DNA from: Rhodoblastus sp963828185
GTDB lineage: Bacteria; Pseudomonadota; Alphaproteobacteria; Rhizobiales; Beijerinckiaceae
Direction of reading: 5' to 3'
Length of the DNA: 64,000 bases
Assembly: GCA_963828185.1 (NCBI GenBank)
Contig: CAWHDV010000018.1
Coordinates: 28,343 to 92,342, forward strand
The position numbers were made by a program, and so were the translations under genes. Of this stretch, positions 34,318 through 43,848 are shown one piece after another. Below the pieces are notes generated by a model. The model was given only the letters and a program-made list of their open reading frames with translations. It had not been told where the DNA came from and did no database searches. Position 1 is the first letter of the stretch. Every line of letters begins with the position of its first letter.

Positions 34318-36831
34318 ATGAAGATGAGTGAAGTTTCCGCCGCCGAACCCGCAGAAACCGCGACAACAGTCGAAAACGCCAAGGATGGCGACCTGGTCGC
34401 CAGATTGCGCGAGGCGGTGCTGGAAAAACTCAAATACAGCGTCGGCAAGGATCGCAACGCCGCCAGCGAACGCGACTGGTTCATGGCGGTGGCGCTCGCC
34501 GCGCGCGACAGGATCGTCGACGACTGGCTGAATGCGGTGCGGCGCAATTACCGCGACAACCGCCGCCGCGTCTATTACCTTTCGCTCGAATTCCTGATCG
34601 GCCGCCTGCTCGTCGATTCATTGAGCAACACCGGCCTGCTCGAGCCGATGCGCGCGGCCCTGGCCGGTCTCGACATCGATCTCGAAAAGCTGCGCAATAT
34701 CGAGCCGGACGCGGCGCTCGGCAATGGCGGCCTCGGCCGGCTCGCCGCCTGCTTCATGGAAAGCATGGCCACCCTGTCGATCGCCGCGCACGGCTATGGC
34801 ATCCGCTACGACAACGGCCTGTTCCGCCAGACCATCAGCGACGGCTGGCAGCACGAATTCCCCGAGGACTGGCTCGATTTCGGCACGCCCTGGGAGTTTC
34901 CGCGCTCCGAGGTCAATTACGCCATCGGCTTCGGCGGCGTGGTCGACAGCGCGCCGCGCGCGCATGGCGCGCCGGCGCATATCTGGCGGCCTTCCGAGAC
35001 GGTCGAGGCCGTGGCCTATGACACGCCGGTGGTCGGCTGGCGCGGCGTCCATGTCAACACGCTCAGGCTCTGGAGCGCCCGCGCGCCCGATCCCTTGCGC
35101 CTCGATGTGTTCAACCAGGGCGACTATGTCGGCGCGCTGGCCGATCGCGTGCGCGCCGAATCCATTTCCAAAGTGCTTTATCCCAGCGATTCCACGCCCG
35201 CCGGCCAGGAATTGCGGCTGCGGCAGGAATATTTCTTCGCCTCGGCCTCGCTGCAGGACCTGATCCGCCGCCATCTCAAGCAGCACGGCGACATCGAGAC
35301 GCTGTCCGACAAGGCGGCGATCCAGCTCAACGACACGCATCCGGCCATCGCCATCGCCGAAATGATGCGCCTGCTCGTCGACGCGCATGGGCTCGAATGG
35401 GAGAAGGCCTGGACCATCACCCAGGCGACATTCTCCTACACCAACCACACGCTGCTGCCGGAAGCGCTCGAAACCTGGCCGGCGCCGCTGATGGAGCGCC
35501 TGCTGCCGCGCCACATGCAGATCATCTATTTGATCAACGCCCTGCACCTCGACCGGCTGCGGCGCGACGGTGAGAACGACGCCGGCAAGCTCGCGTCGCT
35601 GTCGTTGATCGACGAGCATAACGGCCGCCACGTCCGCATGGGCCATCTGGCGTTCCTCGGCTCGCACAAGGTCAATGGCGTCTCCTATCTCCATACCGAA
35701 CTGGTCAAGCAGACGGTCTTCCACGATCTCAACGAAATTTTCCCCGGCCGCATCGTCAACAAGACCAACGGAATCACCTTCCGCCGCTGGCTGATCGAGG
35801 CCAATCCGCCCCTCACCCGCCTGCTTTGCGAAACGCTCGGAAAATCGGTGCTGGACGATTTTTCGCTGCTGGCGAAGCTCGAGCCTTACGCCAACGATCT
35901 CAATTTCCAGGCGCGCTACGCCGCGACCAAGCTCGCCAGCAAGGAGGCGCTGGCCAAGATCATCGCCGACCGCCTGCTGATCCGGGTCGATCCCACCGCC
36001 CTGTTCGACGTGCAGATCAAGCGCATCCACGAATACAAGCGGCAGCTCCTGAACATTCTCGAGACCATCGCGCTCTACAACGACATCCGCGCCCAACCCA
36101 TGCGCGACTTCGTCCCGCGCGTAAAAATCTTCGCCGGCAAGGCGGCGGCGAGCTACAACCAGGCCAAGCTGATCATCAAGCTGGCCAATGACGTCGCGCG
36201 CGTGGTCAACAACGACCCGACCGTGCGCGACCTGCTGAAAGTGGTGTTCCTGCCGAACTACAATGTCAGCCTGGCGGAATCGATCATTCCCGCCGCCGAT
36301 CTCTCGGAGCAGATTTCGACCGCGGGCATGGAGGCTTCGGGCACCGGCAACATGAAGATGGCCCTGAACGGCGCGCTGACCATCGGCACGCTCGACGGCG
36401 CCAATGTCGAAATCCGCGAAAAGGTCGGCGACGAGAATATCTTCATCTTCGGCCTGACCGCCGAACAGGTGGAGGAGCGCCGCCGGCAGGGGATCAACGC
36501 GCAGGAAACCATCGCCAATTCGCCGATCCTGCGCGAAGTGCTGGATTCCGTGGCGCACGGCGTCTTTTCGCCGGATGACCGCGGGCGCTACGCCCATCTC
36601 GTCGATGTCTTGACCTATCACGACCATTTCCTGGTGACGGCGGATTTCGACGCCTATTACGCCGCCCAGCGCGCGGTGGACCGCAAATGGCGCGACCGCA
36701 AGTCGTGGTTGCGCTCCGCCATCCTCAATACGGCGCGCACGTCCTGGTTTTCCTCCGACCGCACGATCGCCGAATATGCCGACGACATCTGGAACGTGCC
36801 GGTCAACGAGGGGGTTAAGCCGAAAGTTTGA
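34318..36831 (+). CDS. glgP: Glycogen phosphorylase GlgP
   Basis: An 837-aa enzyme that releases glucose-1-phosphate from glycogen using pyridoxal phosphate. The N-domain (RVYYLSLEFLIGRLLVDSL), the substrate segment LNDTHPAIAIAEMMRLL, LFDVQIKRIHEYKRQLLN, and the PLP-lysine region EASGTGNMKMALNGALTIGT are all present. Length is normal. It opens the glycogen operon; an in-frame ATG at 34324 is an equally good start. glgC follows after about 100 nt. Confidence 0.96.
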   Translation: MKMSEVSAAEPAETATTVENAKDGDLVARLREAVLEKLKYSVGKDRNAASERDWFMAVALAARDRIVDDWLNAVRRNYRDNRRRVYYLSLEFLIGRLLVDSLSNTGLLEPMRAALAGLDIDLEKLRNIEPDAALGNGGLGRLAACFMESMATLSIAAHGYGIRYDNGLFRQTISDGWQHEFPEDWLDFGTPWEFPRSEVNYAIGFGGVVDSAPRAHGAPAHIWRPSETVEAVAYDTPVVGWRGVHVNTLRLWSARAPDPLRLDVFNQGDYVGALADRVRAESISKVLYPSDSTPAGQELRLRQEYFFASASLQDLIRRHLKQHGDIETLSDKAAIQLNDTHPAIAIAEMMRLLVDAHGLEWEKAWTITQATFSYTNHTLLPEALETWPAPLMERLLPRHMQIIYLINALHLDRLRRDGENDAGKLASLSLIDEHNGRHVRMGHLAFLGSHKVNGVSYLHTELVKQTVFHDLNEIFPGRIVNKTNGITFRRWLIEANPPLTRLLCETLGKSVLDDFSLLAKLEPYANDLNFQARYAATKLASKEALAKIIADRLLIRVDPTALFDVQIKRIHEYKRQLLNILETIALYNDIRAQPMRDFVPRVKIFAGKAAASYNQAKLIIKLANDVARVVNNDPTVRDLLKVVFLPNYNVSLAESIIPAADLSEQISTAGMEASGTGNMKMALNGALTIGTLDGANVEIREKVGDENIFIFGLTAEQVEERRRQGINAQETIANSPILREVLDSVAHGVFSPDDRGRYAHLVDVLTYHDHFLVTADFDAYYAAQRAVDRKWRDRKSWLRSAILNTARTSWFSSDRTIAEYADDIWNVPVNEGVKPKV

Positions 36832-36932
36832 GATGGCGCAATTCATTAACGCCGGCTCGGCGCTAGAAAGAACAAGCGACGCTTGAGATCGCGGATGAGA
36901 GCCACGGCGAAATGGCGAGGGCGGAGACGGAC

Positions 36933-38204
36933 ATGAAACTCAAAGCGCAGGCCGCGGCGCACGGGCCGCTGGCGCGTCAGGCCATGGCCTATGTCCTGGC
37001 CGGCGGTCGCGGCTCGCGCCTGATGGAGCTGACCGACCGCCGCGCCAAGCCCGCCGTCTATTTCGGCGGCAAGACGCGCATCATCGATTTCGCTCTGTCC
37101 AATGCGCTCAATTCCGGCATCCGGCGCATCGCCGTCGCCACGCAATACAAGGCTCACAGCCTGATCCGCCACCTCCAGCGCGGCTGGACCTTCTTGCGTC
37201 CCGAGCGCAACGAAAGCTTCGACATCCTGCCGGCGTCGCAGCGGGTCTCCGAGGACAAGTGGTATGTCGGCACCGCCGACGCGGTGTTCCAGAACGCCGA
37301 CATCGTCGAAGATTACGAACCGCAGTTCATCGTCATCCTGGCCGGCGACCATATCTACAAGATGGATTATGAACTGATGCTGCAGCAGCATGTCGACCAG
37401 GGCGCCGACGTGACAGTGGGCTGTCTGGAAGTCTCGGTCGAGGAGGCGTCCGCTTTCGGCGTCATGGGCGTCGACGCCAAGGACCGCATCGTCAGCTTTA
37501 TCGAGAAATCGAAAAACCCGCCGACCATGCCCGGAAAACCCGACCGCTGCCTCGCCAGCATGGGCATCTATGTGTTTGGAACCAAGTTTTTGTTCGACCT
37601 TTTGCGCCAGGACGCCGCAAACCCCGATTCGAGCCACGATTTCGGCAAGGATTTGATCCCTTACATCGTCAAGCACGGCAAGGCCGTGGCGCACCGCTTT
37701 TCCGACTCCTGCGTGCGCTCGGAAAACGAAACCCGCGCCTATTGGCGCGACGTCGGCACGCTCGACGCCTATTGGGCCGCCAATATCGACCTGACCGACA
37801 TCACGCCGGAACTCGACCTGTTCGACCGCAACTGGCCGATCTGGACCTATAGCGAGCTGACCGCCCCCGCCAAATTCGTGCATGACGAGGACGGACGACG
37901 CGGACAGGCCATTTCTTCTCTGGTTTCGGGCGGCTGCATCGTCTCCGGCGCCGCCTTGCGCCGCAGCCTGCTGTTTTCCAACGTCCGCGCCAATTCCTTC
38001 GCCCATGTCAGCTTTTCGGTGATCCTGCCCGATGTCGCCATCGGCCGCGGGGCGCGGCTGACCCATGCGATTGTCGACCGCGGCGTCCGCATTCCCGAGC
38101 ATCTGGTCGTCGGCGAGGACCCGGCGCTCGACGCCAAAAGATTCCGCCGCAGCGAGAATGGCGTCTGCCTCATCACCCAGCCGATGATCGATCGGCTCGG
38201 CTGA
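36933..38204 (+). CDS. glgC: Glucose-1-phosphate adenylyltransferase GlgC
   Basis: A 423-aa enzyme that makes ADP-glucose, the committed step of glycogen synthesis. It has the nucleotide-binding loop AYVLAGGRGSRLMELTDRRA KP-type start, the regulatory and substrate segments KPAVYFGGKTRIIDFALSNA, GTADAVFQN, and a C-terminal left-handed beta-helix. The ATG at 36933 has a GGAG site at good spacing; the ATG at 36912 is a longer alternative. Its stop overlaps the glgA start by one base. Confidence 0.96.
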   Translation: MKLKAQAAAHGPLARQAMAYVLAGGRGSRLMELTDRRAKPAVYFGGKTRIIDFALSNALNSGIRRIAVATQYKAHSLIRHLQRGWTFLRPERNESFDILPASQRVSEDKWYVGTADAVFQNADIVEDYEPQFIVILAGDHIYKMDYELMLQQHVDQGADVTVGCLEVSVEEASAFGVMGVDAKDRIVSFIEKSKNPPTMPGKPDRCLASMGIYVFGTKFLFDLLRQDAANPDSSHDFGKDLIPYIVKHGKAVAHRFSDSCVRSENETRAYWRDVGTLDAYWAANIDLTDITPELDLFDRNWPIWTYSELTAPAKFVHDEDGRRGQAISSLVSGGCIVSGAALRRSLLFSNVRANSFAHVSFSVILPDVAIGRGARLTHAIVDRGVRIPEHLVVGEDPALDAKRFRRSENGVCLITQPMIDRLG

Positions 38205-39649
38205 TGCCTTCGCTTATCGCGCTTTCCGTCGCCTCGGAAATCTATCCGCTGGTCAAGACCGGCGGCCTCGCCGATGTCGCCGGCGCCCTGCCCCTGGCGC
38301 TGGCGCAGGAAAACGTCGCCGTCTCGACCCTGGTCCCGGGCTTTGCCGCCGTGCTCGACGGCATGAAGAAGCCCGAGCCGGTCGCGCGCTTCAAGGACCT
38401 GTTCGGCGGACCCGCGCGGATCTTGCGCGGCAAGGCCGGCCCGCTCGATTTGTTCGCGCTCGACGCGCCGCATCTCTTCCATCGGCGCGGCGGTCCCTAT
38501 CTCGGCCCCGATGGGCGCGACCATCCCGACAACGCGCAGAGATTCGCCGCTCTGTCCAAGGCCGGCGCGGCCCTGGCGCAGGGCCTGGTCGAAAATTTCG
38601 CGCCCGACGTCGTCCACGCGCATGACTGGCAGGCCGGACTGACCGCCGCCTATCTGCGCTTCAGCGGCAAGAGATCGCCAGCCAGCGTCCTCACCATCCA
38701 CAATCTCGCCTTCCAGGGCCTGTTCCCGCAAGACCTCCTGGCCCCCCTGGGCCTGCCTCAGGCGAGCCTCGTCGAAGAAGGCCTCGAATATTACGGCCAG
38801 ATCAGCTTTCTCAAGGCCGGCGTCAATTATTCCGACGCGCTGACCACCGTCTCCCCGACTTATGCGCAAGAAATCCTCGATCCCGAACAGGGCATGGGTT
38901 TTTCCGGCATTTTGCGCGCGCGCGGCGCCGCTCTGGCCGGAATCCGCAACGGCATTGACCTCGAGGTCTGGGACCCGGGCGCCGACCCGTTGATCGCCAG
39001 GACCTATTCGGCCCGGACACTTTCCGCACGGGCCGCGAATACCAGCGCCTTGCGCGCAAAAATGGGCCTGCCGGAACATGACGGCGCGCTGCTGCTCGGC
39101 GTCGTCAGCCGGCTGTCAAGCCAGAAGGGGCTCGACCTGCTGCTCGAATGCCTGCCGCTGTTCGAGCCGCTCAACCTGCAACTGGCCCTGCTCGGCTCCG
39201 GCGATCCCGAGATGGAAGCCGCTTACAAGGCGGCGGCGAACGCCGCGCCAAATCGCATCGGCGCGCATTTCGGCTATGCGGAAGAGCTGGCGCATCTGAT
39301 CCAGGCGGGGGCGGACATGCTGCTCGTTCCCTCGCGTTTCGAACCTTGCGGCCTGACCCAGCTTTGCGCCCTGCGCTATGGCGCCGTTCCCCTGACTTCG
39401 CGCGTCGGCGGGCTGGCGGACACGATCATCGACGCCAACGACATGGCGCTGGCGGCGCAATGCGCCACCGGGCTGCAATTCGCGCCGGTGACGGCGGACG
39501 CGCTCGCCGCCGCGCTGCGCAAGGCGGCCGGACTGTTCGCGCAAAAACCGATCTGGCGCAAAATCCAGCTCAACGGCATGAAGACCGACGTGAGCTGGGC
39601 TAATCCCGCCAGAACCTACGCCAATCTCTACCGGAGCCTCGCCGAATGA
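38204..39649 (+). CDS. glgA: Glycogen synthase GlgA
   Basis: A 481-aa GT5 glycosyltransferase that adds glucose from ADP-glucose to glycogen. The ADP-glucose loop KTGGLADVAGALPLAL, the HAHDWQAGL segment, VSRLSSQKGLDLLLE and the C-terminal SRFEPCGLTQLCALRYGAVP are all present. The start overlaps the glgC stop (TGATG) and the stop overlaps the pgm start by 4 nt, so the three genes are translationally coupled. Confidence 0.97.
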   Translation: MPSLIALSVASEIYPLVKTGGLADVAGALPLALAQENVAVSTLVPGFAAVLDGMKKPEPVARFKDLFGGPARILRGKAGPLDLFALDAPHLFHRRGGPYLGPDGRDHPDNAQRFAALSKAGAALAQGLVENFAPDVVHAHDWQAGLTAAYLRFSGKRSPASVLTIHNLAFQGLFPQDLLAPLGLPQASLVEEGLEYYGQISFLKAGVNYSDALTTVSPTYAQEILDPEQGMGFSGILRARGAALAGIRNGIDLEVWDPGADPLIARTYSARTLSARAANTSALRAKMGLPEHDGALLLGVVSRLSSQKGLDLLLECLPLFEPLNLQLALLGSGDPEMEAAYKAAANAAPNRIGAHFGYAEELAHLIQAGADMLLVPSRFEPCGLTQLCALRYGAVPLTSRVGGLADTIIDANDMALAAQCATGLQFAPVTADALAAALRKAAGLFAQKPIWRKIQLNGMKTDVSWANPARTYANLYRSLAE

Positions 39650-41292
39650 ACGTCTCGCTTGCGCCAACCAGGACCGTTCCGACCAGCCCTTTCGCCGACC
39701 AGCGGCCCGGCACGTCCGGCCTGCGCAAGAAGACCAGGGTGTTCCAGTCGCCGCGCTATCTCGCCAATTTCGTCCAGTCGATCTTCTCTTCTCTTGAAGG
39801 TTTTGCAGGGAAGAAGCTCGTCGTCGGCGGCGACGGCCGCTTCTTCAACCGCGAGGCGATCCAGATCGTCATCAAGATGGCGGCGGCCAACGGTTTTGGC
39901 GAAATCATCGTTGGGCGCGGCGGCATCCTGTCCACCCCGGCCGCCTCGGCGGTGATCCGGGCGGAACAGGCTTTTGGCGGCATTGTCCTGTCCGCCAGCC
40001 ACAATCCCGGCGGCCCGATTGGTGATTTCGGCATCAAATACAATATTGGCAATGGCGGCCCGGCGCCGGAAAAGATCACCGAGGCGATCTTCGCGCACAG
40101 CAGGACCATCGCCAGCTATCGCATCGTCGAGGCGGCGGATGTCGATCTCGATGCGCTCGGCGAGACAGCGCTCGGCGCAACCAAAGTTCGCGTCATCGAT
40201 CCCGTCGCCATCTACCTCGGCCTGATGGAGAGCCTGTTCGATTTTGCCGCGATCAAGGCGATGTTCCGCGCCGGCTTCACGCTGAAATTCGACGCCATGA
40301 GCGCGGTCACCGGGCCATACGCCAAGGCGATCTTCGAGGAGACGCTGGGCGCGGCGAAGGGCAGCGTGATCAACGGCGAGCCACTCGAGGATTTCGGCGG
40401 CCATCACCCCGACCCCAATCTGGTTCATGCCAAACATCTCTACGATCTCGCCATGTCGGCGCAGGCGCCCGATCTTTGCGCGGCGTCGGACGGCGACGGC
40501 GACCGCAACCTGATCATCGGGCGCGGACAATTCGTCACGCCCTCGGACTCGCTGGCGATCATCGCCGCCAACGCCCATCTCGCGCCCGGCTACAAAAGCG
40601 GGATCGCCGGCGTCGCCCGTTCCATGCCGACCAGCCGCGCCGCCGACCGCGTGGCGGAAAAGCTTGGCGTCGACCTGTACGAGACGCCGACGGGGTGGAA
40701 GTTCTTCGGCAACCTGCTCGACGCCGGCCGCGTCACGATCTGCGGCGAGGAAAGCGCCGGCGCCGGTTCGAACCATGTGCGCGAGAAGGACGGACTCTGG
40801 GCGGTGCTGATGTGGCTGAACATCCTCGCCGTCCGCAAGCAGGGCGTGAAGAACATCGTGCGCGGCCACTGGGCCGAGTATGGCCGCAATTATTATTCGC
40901 GCCACGATTACGAGGAAGTGGCGAGCGATGGCGCCAACGCCCTGATTGCGTCCTTGCGCGAAAAGCTGCCAGCCCTCGCCGGCAAGAAATTCGGCGCCCT
41001 CGAAATCGAGGCGGCGGACGATTTCGCCTATCGCGATCCGATCGACCAGTCTTTTTCGGCGCAGCAAGGCGTCCGCATCCTGTTCGTGGACGGCTCGCGC
41101 ATCGTCTATCGCCTGTCGGGCACCGGCACCTCGGGCGCGACGCTGCGCGTCTATATCGAGCTTTACGAGCCGGATCCCGCGAGGCATGATCTTGAAACCC
41201 AGCAAGCTCTGGCCGAACTGATCGCGCTCGCGGACTCGCTCGCTGAAATCCGCAGGCATACCGGACGGATGCAGCCGAGCGTCATCACCTGA
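39646..41292 (+). CDS. pgm: Alpha-D-glucose phosphate-specific phosphoglucomutase
   Basis: A 548-aa enzyme that interconverts glucose-1-phosphate and glucose-6-phosphate, linking glycogen to central carbon metabolism. The phosphoserine loop (LSASHNPGGPIGDFGIKYN), the metal loop ASDGDGDRN, the sugar-binding segment CGEESAGAGSNH and the phosphate-binding SGTGTSGATLRVY are visible. The length matches the Pgm1 type. It overlaps glgA by 4 nt and is followed by glgX after 7 nt. Confidence 0.96.
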   Translation: MNVSLAPTRTVPTSPFADQRPGTSGLRKKTRVFQSPRYLANFVQSIFSSLEGFAGKKLVVGGDGRFFNREAIQIVIKMAAANGFGEIIVGRGGILSTPAASAVIRAEQAFGGIVLSASHNPGGPIGDFGIKYNIGNGGPAPEKITEAIFAHSRTIASYRIVEAADVDLDALGETALGATKVRVIDPVAIYLGLMESLFDFAAIKAMFRAGFTLKFDAMSAVTGPYAKAIFEETLGAAKGSVINGEPLEDFGGHHPDPNLVHAKHLYDLAMSAQAPDLCAASDGDGDRNLIIGRGQFVTPSDSLAIIAANAHLAPGYKSGIAGVARSMPTSRAADRVAEKLGVDLYETPTGWKFFGNLLDAGRVTICGEESAGAGSNHVREKDGLWAVLMWLNILAVRKQGVKNIVRGHWAEYGRNYYSRHDYEEVASDGANALIASLREKLPALAGKKFGALEIEAADDFAYRDPIDQSFSAQQGVRILFVDGSRIVYRLSGTGTSGATLRVYIELYEPDPARHDLETQQALAELIALADSLAEIRRHTGRMQPSVIT

Positions 41293-41299
41293 GGGCGCA

Positions 41300-43354
41300 T
41301 TGAACGCGAATCCCGCCATCGCCAATCCCGTCGTCTCGTGCGGCTCGCCCGATGAACTCGGCCTTGTCCTGAGCGAGGGCGGCGGCAATTTCGCGCTTTA
41401 TTCCGAAAGCGCGACGGCGATAGATTTCTGCCTGTTCGACGCGGCCGGCGAGGAAACCCATCGCCTGCGCCTGCCCGGCCGCAGCGGCCCGGTGTTCCAC
41501 GGCTTTATCGCCGGCTTGCGGGAGGGCGCGCGCTATGGCTTGCGCGTGCACGGCCCTTACGATCCGTCGCGCGGCCTGCGCCACAATCCGCAAAAGCTGC
41601 TGATCGATCCCTATGCGCTGGAGCTCGACCGCGCGCTGGAGTTGCATTCGTCCATGCTGGGCTTTTGCGACGGCGGCGGCCCCTCGGCGGAAGACAGCGC
41701 GCCCTTCGTTCCCAAGGCCATCGCGCGGGGCCAGGTTTTCGTGCCCCCCTCGAAACGCCCGAGGCGGCCGTGGGCGAAAACGATCATCCATGAATTGCAT
41801 GTGCGCGGATTCACCCGGCTCATGCCGGAGGTTCCGCAAGAGCTGCGCGGGACTTTCGCAGGACTCGCCCATCCCGCGGCCATCGCCTATCTGAAAAATC
41901 TCGGCGTCACGACGCTGGAGCTGATGCCCTGCGCCGCCTGGATCGACGAGCGGCACCTGCCGCCGCTCGGCCTGAAGGATTACTGGGGCTATAATCCCAT
42001 CGCCTTCATGGCGCCGGACCCGCGCCTCGCGCCGGGCGGCTGGCGGGAGGTGCGCGAGTCGGTCGCCGCGTTGCAGGCGGCGGGTTTCGACGTGCTGCTC
42101 GACGTCGTGCTCAACCACAGCGGCGAAAGCGATGAATTCGGCCCGACAATATCCTTACGCGGCATCGACAATTCCAGCTTTTACCGCCTCGCCTACAACC
42201 AGGCGCATTATTGCAACGACGCGGGCTGCGGCAATGTCCTGCGCTTCGATCATCCAGCCGTCGTCCGCCTCGCCATGGACTCTTTGCGCGCCTGGGCTCG
42301 GCTTGGCGGCGTCGACGGCTTCCGCTTCGATCTCGCCGTCACGCTGGCGCGCCAGGGCGACGGCTTCGATCCTTTCGCCTCGCTGCTCACCGCCATCGAC
42401 CAGGACCCGAGCCTGCGTCACTTGAAAATGATCGCCGAACCGTGGGATATCGGCCCCGGCGGCTATCAGCTCGGGCAGTTTCCGCCACGCTGGAGCGAAT
42501 GGAACGATCGCTTCCGCGATGACGCGCGCAAGTTCTGGCGCGGCGATTTCGGCATGACCGGGGCGCTGGCGAGCGGCCTCGCGGGTTCGGCTGCGCTGTT
42601 CGAACCTTACGGCCGGCCTTCGAAAAGCGTCAATTTCATCGTCGCGCATGACGGATTCACGCTCGCCGATCTCGTCTCCTACGAGCGCAAGCACAACGAG
42701 GCCAACGGCGAGCATGGCCGCGACGGAACCAACGCCAATTGTTCCTGGAACAACGGCGTCGAAGGTTTGACCGACAACGAGGAAATCCTCGCCCGCCGCC
42801 GTCGCGACCAGCGCAACCTGCTGGCGACGCTGTTTTGCGCGCGAGGGACGCCCATGTTGACCATGGGCGCGGAATGCGGCCACAGCCAGCACGGCAACAA
42901 CAACGCCTACGCGCAGGACAACGAGATCACCTGGATCGACTGGAGCAAGGCGGACAAGAGCCTCGTCGCCTTCACCCGGAAGCTGATCGCCTTGCGGCTT
43001 GGCGAGGCGGCGCTGCATCGCGACGCCTTTTTGACCGGCGCGCCGCTCGACGAAACGCTGCTCCCGGACGTCGAATGGCTCGGACCCGAGGGCGCGCCGA
43101 TGACCGAGGCGCAATGGAACGAAGGCGGCCGGAGCTTTCTCGGGCTTGCGCTTTACGCCGAAAATTCGCGCGTCCTGCTGCTGTTGAACGCGGGAGGGAC
43201 TATGCATTTCACCCTTCCGCCGCCTCGCGCGGGGAAAAAATGGATTTTGGCGATCGACACTTTTGCCGTTGCGGGCGAGCAAGTTTCGCCGAGCGCGCCA
43301 ACGCTCACCATCGAAGCGCACGCAGTCATGATTTTGATCGAACGCGATTCGTAA
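41300..43354 (+). CDS. glgX: Glycogen debranching enzyme GlgX
   Basis: A 684-aa GH13 isoamylase-type enzyme that hydrolyses alpha-1,6 branches of phosphorylase-limited dextrins. An N-terminal CBM48 domain precedes the barrel, with DVVLNHSGESDEFGP, DGFRFDLAVTL (nucleophile Asp), KMIAEPWDIGPGGYQ (acid/base Glu) and FIVAHDGFTLADLVSY. The start is a TTG at 41300, 7 nt after pgm. Together with GlgP it completes glycogen breakdown. No branching enzyme (GlgB) is in the window. Confidence 0.95.
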   Translation: MNANPAIANPVVSCGSPDELGLVLSEGGGNFALYSESATAIDFCLFDAAGEETHRLRLPGRSGPVFHGFIAGLREGARYGLRVHGPYDPSRGLRHNPQKLLIDPYALELDRALELHSSMLGFCDGGGPSAEDSAPFVPKAIARGQVFVPPSKRPRRPWAKTIIHELHVRGFTRLMPEVPQELRGTFAGLAHPAAIAYLKNLGVTTLELMPCAAWIDERHLPPLGLKDYWGYNPIAFMAPDPRLAPGGWREVRESVAALQAAGFDVLLDVVLNHSGESDEFGPTISLRGIDNSSFYRLAYNQAHYCNDAGCGNVLRFDHPAVVRLAMDSLRAWARLGGVDGFRFDLAVTLARQGDGFDPFASLLTAIDQDPSLRHLKMIAEPWDIGPGGYQLGQFPPRWSEWNDRFRDDARKFWRGDFGMTGALASGLAGSAALFEPYGRPSKSVNFIVAHDGFTLADLVSYERKHNEANGEHGRDGTNANCSWNNGVEGLTDNEEILARRRRDQRNLLATLFCARGTPMLTMGAECGHSQHGNNNAYAQDNEITWIDWSKADKSLVAFTRKLIALRLGEAALHRDAFLTGAPLDETLLPDVEWLGPEGAPMTEAQWNEGGRSFLGLALYAENSRVLLLLNAGGTMHFTLPPPRAGKKWILAIDTFAVAGEQVSPSAPTLTIEAHAVMILIERDS

Positions 43355-43379
43355 TTCGGCAGGTACGGAAGCGGTTTCG

Positions 43380-43848
43380 ATGATTTATATAATTTTGAAA
43401 TATCTCCACGTGCTTGGTGCGGCCGTTCTGCTGGGAACCGGGAGCGGCATCGCATTTTTCATGCTGATGGCCCACCGTAGTGGCAACGCCGACTTTATCG
43501 CCCGGACAGCGGGAAATCGTCGTCCTGGCCGACATGGTTTTCACGGCCAGCGCCGTAATCGCCCAGCCCGTTACGGGATTTCTTCTGCTAAGGGAGGCGG
43601 GAGGGGCGCTCAGCGATTTGTGGGTCGTGGCCGCTCTCGTCCTCTATGTCGTAGCCGGGCTTTTTTGGCTTCCGGTCGTTTGGATTCAGGCGCGGATGCG
43701 CGATCTCGCCGTGGCGGCCGCGGCGAACGGCCAGGTTCTTCCAGCCGCCTACACCCGGCTTTTCAAAATCTGGTTCGCTTTTGGCTTTCCTGGATTCGGC
43801 GCGGTCATGGCGATCATGTGGCTGATGATCGCCAAGCCGGGATGGTGA
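43380..43848 (+). pseudogene. DUF2269-type integral membrane protein, frameshifted
   Basis: The N-terminal part (MIYIILKYLHVLGAAVLLGT, one membrane helix) is in one frame and the rest (EIVVLADMVFTASAVIAQPV, GLFWLPVVWIQARMRDLA, MAIMWLMIAKPGW; three further helices) is in another. Together they make a normal four-helix DUF2269 protein of about 155 aa. The break is at about 43510, where one missing base in ACAGCGGG would account for it. The stop overlaps the start of the next gene, an intact operon-like junction. Confidence 0.72.

Noticed and set aside
34618..36846. A 742-aa minus-strand frame opposite glgP
   Set aside because: It mirrors glgP over its whole length, with shadow composition and no ribosome binding site; glgP carries all family motifs.
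39628..41388. A 586-aa minus-strand frame opposite pgm
   Set aside because: It is antisense to a clear phosphoglucomutase and has no recognisable segment.
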